This document shows, piece after piece, positions 37,026 to 45,386 of a stretch of 64,000 nucleotides of DNA. A model generated the notes under the pieces. It saw nothing but the letters and a program-made list of their open reading frames with translations, had not been told where the DNA came from and did no database searches. Source of the DNA: G965215055 sp965215055 (GTDB lineage: Bacteria; Pseudomonadota; Gammaproteobacteria; UBA4575); contig OZ244046.1 in the NCBI GenBank assembly GCA_965215055.1, forward strand, positions 434,001 to 498,000, in the 5' to 3' direction. Position 1 is the stretch's first letter, and each line of letters opens with the position of its first letter. Made by a program: the position numbers and the translations under genes.

Positions 37026-38108
37026 ATGACCGACAAGGTCATTGTGGCGATGTCCGGCGGCGTCGACTCATCTGTTTCCGCCTTTTTATTACGTGAACGC
37101 GGCTTTCAAGTCGAAGGCCTGTTTATGAAAAACTGGGAAGAGGACGATGACAAGGAATATTGTTCTGCCGCCACCGATTTGGCAGATGCGCAAAAAGTCT
37201 GTCAACAACTGGATATCGCTCTGCATACGGTCAATTTTTCAAGTGAATATTGGGATTGTGTGTTTGATTATTTTATCAGGGAGTATCGGGCAGGACGTAC
37301 GCCTAACCCAGATATAGTGTGCAACAAGGAAATTAAATTCCGTGCCTTTTTAGATCATGCCACAAGGTTGGGTGCCAAATATATCGCTACAGGTCACTAC
37401 GCTAGGCGCGAGATTAACGAGACATCCATTTATCTGAAAAAGGGCTGCGATTCCAACAAAGACCAGAGTTATTTTTTACACACCCTGACCAAGCACCAAC
37501 TTGCTAGGACCATTTTCCCATTGGGAAAAATAAAAAAATCCGAGGTGCGTGCAATCGCCAAACAGGAAAACCTCAAAGTGCATGACAAAAAAGACAGTAC
37601 AGGTATTTGTTTTATCGGCGAGCGAAAATTTAGAGACTTCCTGAAAAACTATGTCCCTGCCAAATCGGGTGACATCGTAACGTTAAATGGTGAACATGTC
37701 GGCGAGCACGAGGGAGTGGCATTTTATACCATAGGCCAGCGCCAAGGATTAAAGATTGGTGGAAAACGCGATTTTCCTGAAGAACCCTGGTACGTGGTTG
37801 ACAAAGACATAGTAAAAAACCGGTTATTTGTAGCACAGGGACATGAACATAACGCACTGTTTCATTCGACGGTTACAACACGAGACATACATTGGATTGC
37901 CAGCCTGCCACCTTCTGACATGGAAAATATAAAAGCGAAAATTCGCTACCGCCAACCTGACCAAACCTGTTCAATCAGGCTTGTGAGGGATGGTTACGAG
38001 ATCAAGTTTGATACTCCACAACGAGCCGTAACTCCAGGCCAGAGTGTAGTACTCTACCAACAGGATACCTGTTTGGGAGGAGGTGTTATCGAAAGGCGTG
38101 CAATCTGA
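37026..38108 (+). CDS. mnmA: tRNA-specific 2-thiouridylase MnmA
   Basis: It thiolates the wobble uridine of tRNA-Lys/Glu/Gln. It has the PP-loop SGGVDSSV, the catalytic cysteines in GRTPNPDIVCNKEIKF (about 100) and STGICFIGERKFRDFL (about 195), and the family GHYARR and SKDQSYFL-like NKDQSYFLHTL segments. The frame also opens at TTG 37017; I prefer the ATG at 37026. Confidence 0.96.
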   Translation: MTDKVIVAMSGGVDSSVSAFLLRERGFQVEGLFMKNWEEDDDKEYCSAATDLADAQKVCQQLDIALHTVNFSSEYWDCVFDYFIREYRAGRTPNPDIVCNKEIKFRAFLDHATRLGAKYIATGHYARREINETSIYLKKGCDSNKDQSYFLHTLTKHQLARTIFPLGKIKKSEVRAIAKQENLKVHDKKDSTGICFIGERKFRDFLKNYVPAKSGDIVTLNGEHVGEHEGVAFYTIGQRQGLKIGGKRDFPEEPWYVVDKDIVKNRLFVAQGHEHNALFHSTVTTRDIHWIASLPPSDMENIKAKIRYRQPDQTCSIRLVRDGYEIKFDTPQRAVTPGQSVVLYQQDTCLGGGVIERRAI

Positions 38109-38116
38109 AAGACTAA

Positions 38117-38731
38117 ATGTTCAAGATAACCAAAAATCAAATCATTGCCCTTGCTGGCTTATATCAGTCCCTGGCTCTGGTGCAGCGTGTTGCATGGCAA
38201 GGTGATATAACACACTCATGTCTGATACCCAGTATTGAAAGTGCTTTGAAAGTTGACGTTGATACTTTTATTGACGTGTATGGATCAATAGACAATCTCT
38301 ACCTTGGTCTACAAACACTTAAAGAAACATTGGAAAAACGCCATGATCGACAGGTTGTTGAACGTACACGGTATGCGATCAATCTAATGTATCTGGAGAA
38401 CAAACTACAGGCAAACTCACGCACGATGTCCTTGGTAGCCGGACAAATTTCGCATATTAGTGAATTGCATCATTCAATTGATGAATCCCTGCCGGAAATA
38501 GCCAGTGATTTAGGTGAACTTTACCGCACTCACATAAGCCCGTTAGGGCCAAAAATTATTGTAGAGGGCGACCCTAGTTACTTGAAAACAGCACAACACG
38601 CAAATTTGATTCGTGCACTTTTACTGGCAGGAATACGTGCCGCCGTCCTGTGGAGACAGGCTCATGGAAATCGCTTGGCCCTGCTGTTCGGACGCCGCTC
38701 CATTCTCAAGAACATTGTGGCCTTAAAATAA
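38117..38731 (+). CDS. hflD: High-frequency lysogenization protein HflD homolog
   Basis: The 204-residue helical protein shows the HflD pattern: IALAGLYQSLALVQRVAWQG near the start, YLGLQTLKETLEKR, the RTRYAINLMYLENKL helix, and a C-terminal RALLLAGIRAAVLWRQAHGNRLALLFGRR. HflD of E. coli affects lambda CII stability and is membrane-associated; its housekeeping role is unclear. It follows mnmA by eight bases. Confidence 0.93.
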   Translation: MFKITKNQIIALAGLYQSLALVQRVAWQGDITHSCLIPSIESALKVDVDTFIDVYGSIDNLYLGLQTLKETLEKRHDRQVVERTRYAINLMYLENKLQANSRTMSLVAGQISHISELHHSIDESLPEIASDLGELYRTHISPLGPKIIVEGDPSYLKTAQHANLIRALLLAGIRAAVLWRQAHGNRLALLFGRRSILKNIVALK

Positions 38732-38751
38732 GATAGTTAGAATCCGTTATC

Positions 38752-38792
38752 ATCTGAAAAAGGCAGTATCTCTTTTACTGAAAATATCAGAT
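38752..38792 (+). promoter_or_regulatory. Imperfect hairpin upstream of acnA
   Basis: ATCTGA (38752-38757) pairs with TCAGAT (38787-38792), and inside it CAGTA pairs with TACTG around a seven-base loop. The two helices are joined by a symmetric 6x6 internal loop. No U run follows, so it is a poor terminator for hflD. It may be a leader structure of the acnA mRNA; the function is inferred. Confidence 0.4.
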
Positions 38793-38853
38793 AATTCTGC
38801 CCTTCTAATTCTCACTTAAAGAGAGACCACCTTAAATCGCACGAGTGACCCAC

Positions 38854-41514
38854 ATGAGCAACAGCTTCAATACTAAATCTACATTGGATGTAAACGGAAA
38901 TTCATACGAGATATTTAATGTAAATAAATTACCACAATCCAGTCGTTTACCATACTCACTTAAAATTATACTTGAGAATCTTCTTCGTCATGAGGGTGAT
39001 AATGGCACCACCAAAGATGACATTCAAGCATTGCTAAGCTGGGACGCCAAGGCAGAGCCTAGTAAAGAGATCGCATTTCGTCCAGCACGGGTACTAATGC
39101 AGGACTTTACAGGCGTACCCGCAGTGGTTGATCTTGCCGCTATGCGCGACGCGATGAGAACACTTGGCCAAGACCCAAATAAAATCAATCCATTACAGCC
39201 TGCAGAATTAGTCATCGACCACTCCATTCAAGTAGACAATTTCGGCTCCGATGAAGCCTTCGATTTGAATGCCGCACTTGAATTTAACCGTAATAAGGAA
39301 CGCTACACCTTTCTAAAATGGGGACAAAATGCGTTTTCCAACTTCAAGGTCGTGCCCCCCAACACAGGTATCGTGCATCAAGTAAATCTTGAGTATCTCG
39401 CGAGAGTAATTTTCTCTAGTGAGAAAAAAGGTGTAACACAAGCATATCCGGATACAGTTGTTGGCACAGATTCCCACACGACCATGATTAATGGTGTAGG
39501 AGTGCTCGGATGGGGAGTTGGCGGAATTGAGGCAGAAGCATCCATGCTTGGACAGCCGATATCCATGCTGATCCCTAAGGTTGTCGGATTCGAGTTGGCA
39601 GGGCAACTGCCTGAAGGTTCCACTGCAACTGACCTTGTTCTAGTGGTAGTAGAGGCATTGCGCAAGCACGGTGTAGTAGGCAAGTTTGTAGAGTTTTACG
39701 GCGATGGACTCGACTACTTGCCGTTGGCCGATCGCGCCACGATTGCCAATATGGCTCCTGAATATGGCGCTACGTGCGGAATATTTCCCATAGATAGTGA
39801 AACCATTCGTTACCTGAATTTGACGGGCCGCGATGCAAATCAGATTGCACTCGTTGAAGCCTATGCAAAAGCAACCGGTATGTGGAGAGAAACGACACGT
39901 ACAGGAATTGACTTCAGCGAACATATTGAATTAGACCTCAAAGATGTAGTACCCAGCCTTGCCGGTCCAAAGCGCCCTCAAGATCGCATTGCCCTGACGG
40001 AATCGAAATCTGTATTTATGAAAGACCTCCAAACATTGAAAGAAGAGCACAATGTCCAAAGTAAAGGCAGTGCAGATATTGAAATCGAAGGTAAAAAAGT
40101 AACACTGACAGATGGCACCATAGTCATTGCAGCTATTACCTCATGCACCAACACATCTAATCCAAGTGTAATGTTAGGTGCAGGTCTGGTAGCCAGAAAA
40201 GCTGTACAACTCGGTCTTAAAACAAAACCATGGGTGAAAACCTCTCTTGCACCCGGCTCAAAAGTCGTTACGGAATACCTTGAAAACTCAGGTGTGATGG
40301 ACGATCTTGCAAAGCTCGGATTTCATAATGTCGGGTATGGTTGCACTACGTGTATCGGCAACTCGGGGCCGCTGCCAGAATCAGTCGCCAGTGCAATCAG
40401 GGAAAACGCTTTGATCACGACTTCAATATTGTCCGGTAACCGTAATTTTGAAGGTCGAGTACACGCCCTGGTGCGCATGAATTATCTTGCTTCGCCGCCA
40501 TTAGTAGTAGCTTACGCCATTGCTGGCAGCATGAACGTAGATGTATACAACGAACCTATCGCACATGACCAAGACAACAAACCAGTTTACCTGAAAGATA
40601 TTTGGCCAAGCCAACAAGAAATTACTGCTATTGTTTCAAGCTTTCTATCTACGGACCAATACGTCCGCTCTTACAGCGACGTGTTCAGTGGAGAAAAGAA
40701 CTGGAATAGCTTACAGGCCGACCAAAGCAAACTGTTTACCTGGAATGATTCTACATACATTGCCAATCCTCCTTATTTCGAAGACATGACGATGAATGTT
40801 GAAGACGTTACCGATATCAAAGATGCTCGAGTATTAGCCTATTTAGGCGATTCAGTCACAACGGATCATATTTCACCAGCAGGTGCAATCGCACCGGATA
40901 GCCCCGCAGGTAAATACCTGCGAGAAAAAGGCGTGAACCATACGGACTTCAATTCATACGGATCAAGACGTGGTAACCATGAAGTCATGATGCGTGGCAC
41001 GTTTGCCAATATACGTTTACGCAATAAACTGGTACCCGGCACAGAGGGTGGAATAACCATCCATATACCCAGTGGTGAGCAAACCTCCATTTATGACGCC
41101 GCCATGCGCTACAAACAGGAAGGTATACCCACTATTATTCTTGCCGGTAAAGAATACGGCTCCGGCTCATCACGAGATTGGGCTGCAAAGGGCCCGTGTC
41201 TGTTGGGAGTATGCGCTGTAATCGCAGAAAGTTACGAACGCATACATCGTTCCAATCTCATAGGCATGGGTATTTTGCCGCTACAATACAGACCAGAGGA
41301 CTGTGCAGAGCGCTTGGGACTAAGCGGCAAGGAGACCTACAGCATTACAGGACTGCAAAATGGTACGGCCAAAACGGTAACTATTACCATTCGCAGCGCT
41401 AATGGCGATGAAAAATCATTTGAGGTAATTGTTCGAATCGACACCCCTCAAGAAGTCGAATACTACCAGAATGGCGGCATTCTCCATTACGTGTTAAGGC
41501 AGTTGGCAGCATAG
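38854..41514 (+). CDS. acnA: Aconitate hydratase A
   Basis: This [4Fe-4S] enzyme isomerises citrate and isocitrate in the TCA cycle. At about 886 residues it is full length. Ligand cysteines are in ITSCTNTSNPSVM and GYGCTTCIGNSGPL. It also has SLPYSLKIILENLLRHEG-like N-terminal segments, DSHTTMINGVGVLGWGVGGIEAEA, and the C-terminal AGKEYGSGSSRDWAAKGP swivel motif. I chose the ATG at 38854; a GTG nine bases upstream is in frame. It separates the mnmA-hflD pair from purB. Confidence 0.96.
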   Translation: MSNSFNTKSTLDVNGNSYEIFNVNKLPQSSRLPYSLKIILENLLRHEGDNGTTKDDIQALLSWDAKAEPSKEIAFRPARVLMQDFTGVPAVVDLAAMRDAMRTLGQDPNKINPLQPAELVIDHSIQVDNFGSDEAFDLNAALEFNRNKERYTFLKWGQNAFSNFKVVPPNTGIVHQVNLEYLARVIFSSEKKGVTQAYPDTVVGTDSHTTMINGVGVLGWGVGGIEAEASMLGQPISMLIPKVVGFELAGQLPEGSTATDLVLVVVEALRKHGVVGKFVEFYGDGLDYLPLADRATIANMAPEYGATCGIFPIDSETIRYLNLTGRDANQIALVEAYAKATGMWRETTRTGIDFSEHIELDLKDVVPSLAGPKRPQDRIALTESKSVFMKDLQTLKEEHNVQSKGSADIEIEGKKVTLTDGTIVIAAITSCTNTSNPSVMLGAGLVARKAVQLGLKTKPWVKTSLAPGSKVVTEYLENSGVMDDLAKLGFHNVGYGCTTCIGNSGPLPESVASAIRENALITTSILSGNRNFEGRVHALVRMNYLASPPLVVAYAIAGSMNVDVYNEPIAHDQDNKPVYLKDIWPSQQEITAIVSSFLSTDQYVRSYSDVFSGEKNWNSLQADQSKLFTWNDSTYIANPPYFEDMTMNVEDVTDIKDARVLAYLGDSVTTDHISPAGAIAPDSPAGKYLREKGVNHTDFNSYGSRRGNHEVMMRGTFANIRLRNKLVPGTEGGITIHIPSGEQTSIYDAAMRYKQEGIPTIILAGKEYGSGSSRDWAAKGPCLLGVCAVIAESYERIHRSNLIGMGILPLQYRPEDCAERLGLSGKETYSITGLQNGTAKTVTITIRSANGDEKSFEVIVRIDTPQEVEYYQNGGILHYVLRQLAA

Positions 41515-41523
41515 TTCCATCCT

Positions 41524-41546
41524 CCTTTGTCACAAAATTACAAAGG
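41524..41546 (+). promoter_or_regulatory. 7-bp hairpin over the ribosome-binding region of the EamA gene
   Basis: CCTTTGT (41524-41530) and ACAAAGG (41540-41546) form a perfect stem with a nine-base loop, three bases before the EamA ATG. It would cover the AAAGG that could serve as Shine-Dalgarno, though its distance to the ATG is unusually short. It may instead be a weak end signal for acnA. Confidence 0.35.
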
Positions 41547-41548
41547 CA

Positions 41549-42406
41549 ATGCGTACAAATAACATTTTGCTCGGAAGTATTTGTATCCTTTTAGGTGAGC
41601 TATGTTTTATTGTCATGGGATCACTGGTCAAGCTGTTGACTGGATCGATACCAACTCAGAACATAGTATTTTTCAGAAATCTTTTCGGTTTGGTCGCACT
41701 CTCTCCGATATTGTTTCGCGTTGGAGTGAGTTCAATTAAAACAACCGTTTTACACTTTCACCTGATTCGGTCCCTGGCCGGCGTATCGGCATTGTATTGC
41801 TTCTTTTATGCTCTGGGAAAACTACCGTTGGCAGATGCAACATTACTGAAAATCAGTGTGCCTTTGTTTATTCCAATATTCGCTTTTATATGGATAAGCG
41901 AGTTTATCTCTGTTCGTACAATACTGGCGATTATGGTCGGTTTTCTCGGTGTAGTATTCGTTCTAAAACCTACTGGTGCAATTCAAATTGCATCTTTAAT
42001 AGGTCTGCTTGGAGGAGCACTTGCAGCATTTGCGAAAGTTACGATTCGACGCATGGCTGATACAGAGCCAGCTAGTCGCATTGTTTTTTATTTTGCCATT
42101 ATCAGCCTCGTGATATCAGCAATCCCTCTGTTCTGGTATTGGCAGCCGCCAACAACCTATCAATGGCTATTGCTCATCTTGTTAGGAATTGCCGGTACTT
42201 GTGGACAATTATTGCTTACACGTGCGTATACACTTGCACCAGCCAGCCGCGTGGGAGTATTTACCTACTCTTCGATCATCTTTGCCGGTCTGATTGGATG
42301 GTGGTTTTGGGACGAGATCATAACTCTGACAACTTTCGCAGGGGCTACGCTGATTGTATTTGCTGGAATACTTATTTTACGTGAAAAACAAAACAAACTT
42401 GCGTGA
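41549..42406 (+). CDS. EamA/DMT-superfamily transporter
   Basis: The 285-residue protein has about ten hydrophobic helices in two EamA repeats (first half with SIPTQNIVFFRNLFGL, second with LLGGALAAFAKVTIRRMAD and APASRVGVFTYSSIIFAGLIGWWFWDE). It exports or imports small metabolites; the substrate cannot be read from the sequence. It follows acnA by 34 bases. Confidence 0.88.
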   Translation: MRTNNILLGSICILLGELCFIVMGSLVKLLTGSIPTQNIVFFRNLFGLVALSPILFRVGVSSIKTTVLHFHLIRSLAGVSALYCFFYALGKLPLADATLLKISVPLFIPIFAFIWISEFISVRTILAIMVGFLGVVFVLKPTGAIQIASLIGLLGGALAAFAKVTIRRMADTEPASRIVFYFAIISLVISAIPLFWYWQPPTTYQWLLLILLGIAGTCGQLLLTRAYTLAPASRVGVFTYSSIIFAGLIGWWFWDEIITLTTFAGATLIVFAGILILREKQNKLA

Positions 42407-42508
42407 ATTTATTGGCAAGTGTGGCTATCATGTTATCCATCATTCAACGAGTGATAAACACTTAGTCGATATACTGATTTAATCTCGGAATAATCTACTT
42501 ATGTACCT

Positions 42509-42530
42509 CCCCCCCCCCCCCCCCCCCCCC
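42509..42530 (+). repeat. 22-C homopolymer (simple sequence repeat) at the start of an R-M gene
   Basis: A run of 22 C lies between an ATG (42501) and the conserved N-terminus of a methyltransferase. As assembled the ATG is out of frame and meets TAA at 42621. Tract lengths of 21 or 24 would give M-Y-L, seven or eight prolines, then NKLYFGD in frame. A tract this long in an unrelated base context is the hallmark of slipped-strand phase variation, but its length is also prone to sequencing error. Confidence 0.9.
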
Positions 42531-42537
42531 GAACAAG

Positions 42538-43839
42538 TTGTATTTTGGGGATTGTCTCGATGTCATGCGAGAGGATATTGCAGACGAGTCTGTCGACCTG
42601 ATTTATCTCGACCCACCGTTTAACTCGAAGCGGATTTACAATGCCTTTCACGGCGGGGCACAATGGGTAGCATTTGATGATACGTGGCAATGGCACGAAG
42701 CAATTAACGACTTCGATGAGGTAGCCGGTGACCCGTCGCTGGCACCGACCATGGAAGGGTTACGCCAGATACATAGTGAAGGATCAGAAATGGCTTATCT
42801 TTCCTACATGGCGAACCGACTGCGAGAATGTTATCGAGTCCTTAAGCCCACTGGCAGCATTTATTTACATTGCGATACGACTATGAGCCACAGCCTAAAA
42901 TTGCTCATGGATGGAATTTTTGAAAAACAAAATTTCAGGAATGAAATTATTTGGGCATATCGGACAGGTGGAGTAAGCAAACGATGGTTCGGGCGTAAAC
43001 ATGATGTTCTATTTTTCTATGTAAAGTCCGGCTCTTACTGTTTCAACCCGATAAAAGAAAAATCGTATCTGACGCACAAGTACGGGTTTAAGAATATAGA
43101 GATAAAAAAGGATCGCACAGGCTGGTACACGGAAATTTTTTGTCGAGACTGGTGGGTAATAGAAGCGTTACGAGGGAATCATCCTGAAACATCCGGCTAT
43201 CCTACACAAAAGCCACTTGCCTTACTTGAACGCATTATCAAGGCAAGCTCCAACGAAGGCGATGTAGTGTTGGACCCGTTTTGTGGGTGCGGCACGACCC
43301 TTCATGCCGCACAAGCACTCCATCGCAGTTGGATTGGTATTGACGTGTGTGTAACAGCTTGCAAGGTTATTGAAAAACGGTTACGGAACCACTTTGAAAG
43401 CATCTGGTCAGATATTCAATTTATTGGGATGCCCAAGACAATTGAGCAAGCCAAGAAACTTGCCAGTCTTGACAAGTTCCGCTTTGAGCGATGGGCAGCT
43501 ACACTGGTGGACGGCATGGAAGCTAACAAAAAACAACGGGGAGATAAGGGCATTGATGGACGTGGGCGTATAGCCATACGCAAAGGCGAGTTTATTGATA
43601 TCGTTTCACAAGTAAAAGGCGGAAATACCAAGCCTGCGGACGTACAGGCATTCAATGGTGCACGTCATCAAGCTGGTGCTGATTTAGGCGTGTTTACTTG
43701 TTTCGAAGACAGAGTAACCAGAGGTATGCGCGATACTGCCGCCAATACAGGCAAGTTTATGAACGTCCAAAAAGTGCAGATTTACACCATCGAAGATTAC
43801 TTTGACGGACGCAAGCCTGAGATTCCCAGAGTAGCGTAG
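42538..43839 (+). CDS. Single-chain DNA methyltransferase with Mrr-type nuclease domain
   Basis: The N-terminal two thirds is a beta-class N6-adenine or N4-cytosine methyltransferase: catalytic DPPF (25-28, numbered from the TTG at 42538) comes before SAM motif I LDPFCGCGTT (245-254). The C-terminal third (about 312-415) is an Mrr-like PD-(D/E)xK nuclease with RFERWAATLVDGM, GDKGIDG, FIDIVSQVK (catalytic D and QxK) and HQAGADLGVFTC. One chain thus both modifies and cuts. The conserved N-terminus NKLYFGD begins six bases before the TTG, so the true start is very likely the ATG at 42501, reached only when the C tract is in register. There is no Shine-Dalgarno before the TTG. Confidence 0.88.
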   Translation: MYFGDCLDVMREDIADESVDLIYLDPPFNSKRIYNAFHGGAQWVAFDDTWQWHEAINDFDEVAGDPSLAPTMEGLRQIHSEGSEMAYLSYMANRLRECYRVLKPTGSIYLHCDTTMSHSLKLLMDGIFEKQNFRNEIIWAYRTGGVSKRWFGRKHDVLFFYVKSGSYCFNPIKEKSYLTHKYGFKNIEIKKDRTGWYTEIFCRDWWVIEALRGNHPETSGYPTQKPLALLERIIKASSNEGDVVLDPFCGCGTTLHAAQALHRSWIGIDVCVTACKVIEKRLRNHFESIWSDIQFIGMPKTIEQAKKLASLDKFRFERWAATLVDGMEANKKQRGDKGIDGRGRIAIRKGEFIDIVSQVKGGNTKPADVQAFNGARHQAGADLGVFTCFEDRVTRGMRDTAANTGKFMNVQKVQIYTIEDYFDGRKPEIPRVA

Positions 43840-43862
43840 ATTAAAATTTCCGCGCCCTCCTG

Positions 43863-45254
43863 CTATGTTTCCTGAATTCCCCCTCGAGTCAATTTTGCAG
43901 GGTCAAGCAGGTTTTTCAATTGTTCGTCACTCAAGTCGGTCATTTCCTTCGCTACTTCAAAGACAGGCCGGCCAGATGCATAAGCGGCCTTGGCAATCGC
44001 CGCACCTTTTTCGTAGCCAATTACACGATTCAAAGCAGTGACAAGAATAGGATTTTTAGCTAACGCTTCCCTCAAGACATCTTCGTTCACGCTAAAGCCT
44101 TCAACGGCTTTGTCTGCCAAGACTTTGGATGAGTTCGCTAGCAACTCGATACTCTGTAACAGGTTATAAGTAATTACAGGCAGCATTACATTCAACTGGA
44201 AATTGCCGGACTGCCCAGCAACAGTAATTGTCATATCATTCCCTATCACTTGTGCGCATACCATAGCAACTGCTTCAGGTATAACCGGATTAACTTTGCC
44301 CGGCATGATGCTGCTTCCCGGTTGTAGTGCTGGTAATGAAATTTCACTCAAACCGGCTAGAGGGCCGGAGTTCATCCATCTCAAATCATTTGCAATCTTC
44401 ATTAAACTTACCGCAAGCGTTTTTAATTGACCGCTCATTTCAACGGCAGCATCCTGACAACTCAGCCCTTCAAACTTGTTGGGTTTAGATTCAAATGGAA
44501 ATTTCGTCATCGAAGCCAACTGTTTGGCAACCAAATCACCAAACCTCGCGTCAGCATTGATCCCGCTCCCCACTGCCGTACCACCTTGCGCAAGTTGACA
44601 TAAGTGTGTCAGCGCATGATCGATACGTTCCATCGCATACTCAATTTGCTGCGCCCAACTTTCAAGCTCCTGGTCAATAGTCACCGGCATTGCATCCATC
44701 AGATGTGTACGCCCGGTTTTGACGTGGTGCTGATTCTGTTTGGCCTTGTTTTTTAAGACATCAATGAGATGTACTAAAGCTGGTTTCAATTTTTCCTCAA
44801 TTTGCAGACAGGCACTCACATGAATTGCAGTTGGAATCACGTCGTTGGAACTCTGGCTCATGTTCACATGGTCGTTTGGATGCACGCTCTCATCACTCAG
44901 TGAGTTCGCAAGATGCGCGATCACTTCATTTGCATTCATGTTTGTGCTTGTGCCCGACCCTGTTTGAAATACATCAACGGGAAAATGTTTATCATATTCC
45001 CCTTGCGCTACGGCCATTGATGCTTTCCTGATAGCAGCTTCGATATCTCTGGACAGTAACCCCAACTCAAGGTTCGCGCTTGCACAGGCAGCCTTGATAA
45101 GCCCCAAAGCACGAATAAACTGTCTGGGCATTACAAGCCCGCTTATGGGAAAATTATTAATGGCGCGTTGTGTTTGAGCCCCATACAAGGCATCGGCAGG
45201 TACTTCAAGTTTACCCATGCTGTCATGTTCAATACGATAGTTTGAGTCACTCAT
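43863..45254 (-). CDS. fumC: Fumarate hydratase class II
   Basis: This iron-independent fumarase of the TCA cycle has 463 residues with GSGTSTNMNANEVIA (about 98), the active-site HPNDHVNMSQSSND, TGRTHLMDAMPVT, and the superfamily signature GSSIMPGKVNP (about 316). It is convergent with the MTase-Mrr gene, 23 bases apart, and divergent from purB, itself a member of the same fumarase superfamily. Confidence 0.96.
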   Translation of the reverse strand: MSDSNYRIEHDSMGKLEVPADALYGAQTQRAINNFPISGLVMPRQFIRALGLIKAACASANLELGLLSRDIEAAIRKASMAVAQGEYDKHFPVDVFQTGSGTSTNMNANEVIAHLANSLSDESVHPNDHVNMSQSSNDVIPTAIHVSACLQIEEKLKPALVHLIDVLKNKAKQNQHHVKTGRTHLMDAMPVTIDQELESWAQQIEYAMERIDHALTHLCQLAQGGTAVGSGINADARFGDLVAKQLASMTKFPFESKPNKFEGLSCQDAAVEMSGQLKTLAVSLMKIANDLRWMNSGPLAGLSEISLPALQPGSSIMPGKVNPVIPEAVAMVCAQVIGNDMTITVAGQSGNFQLNVMLPVITYNLLQSIELLANSSKVLADKAVEGFSVNEDVLREALAKNPILVTALNRVIGYEKGAAIAKAAYASGRPVFEVAKEMTDLSDEQLKNLLDPAKLTRGGIQET

Positions 45255-45386
45255 TACTCTGTTCGACTGTGCCTCGATAAAAGCAAGCTACATTACCATT
45301 GCCGCAATTAAACAGCTTGCTGACGAGGTGCTGTAGTATAATAAGCGATTGTACTGCCACTTACTAACGAATTACGAACTGGATAA

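Noticed and set aside
42499..42696. Minus-strand open frame ending in a poly-glycine run opposite the methyltransferase start
   Set aside because: The glycine run is only the C tract read backwards, and the frame lies antisense to a well-supported gene.
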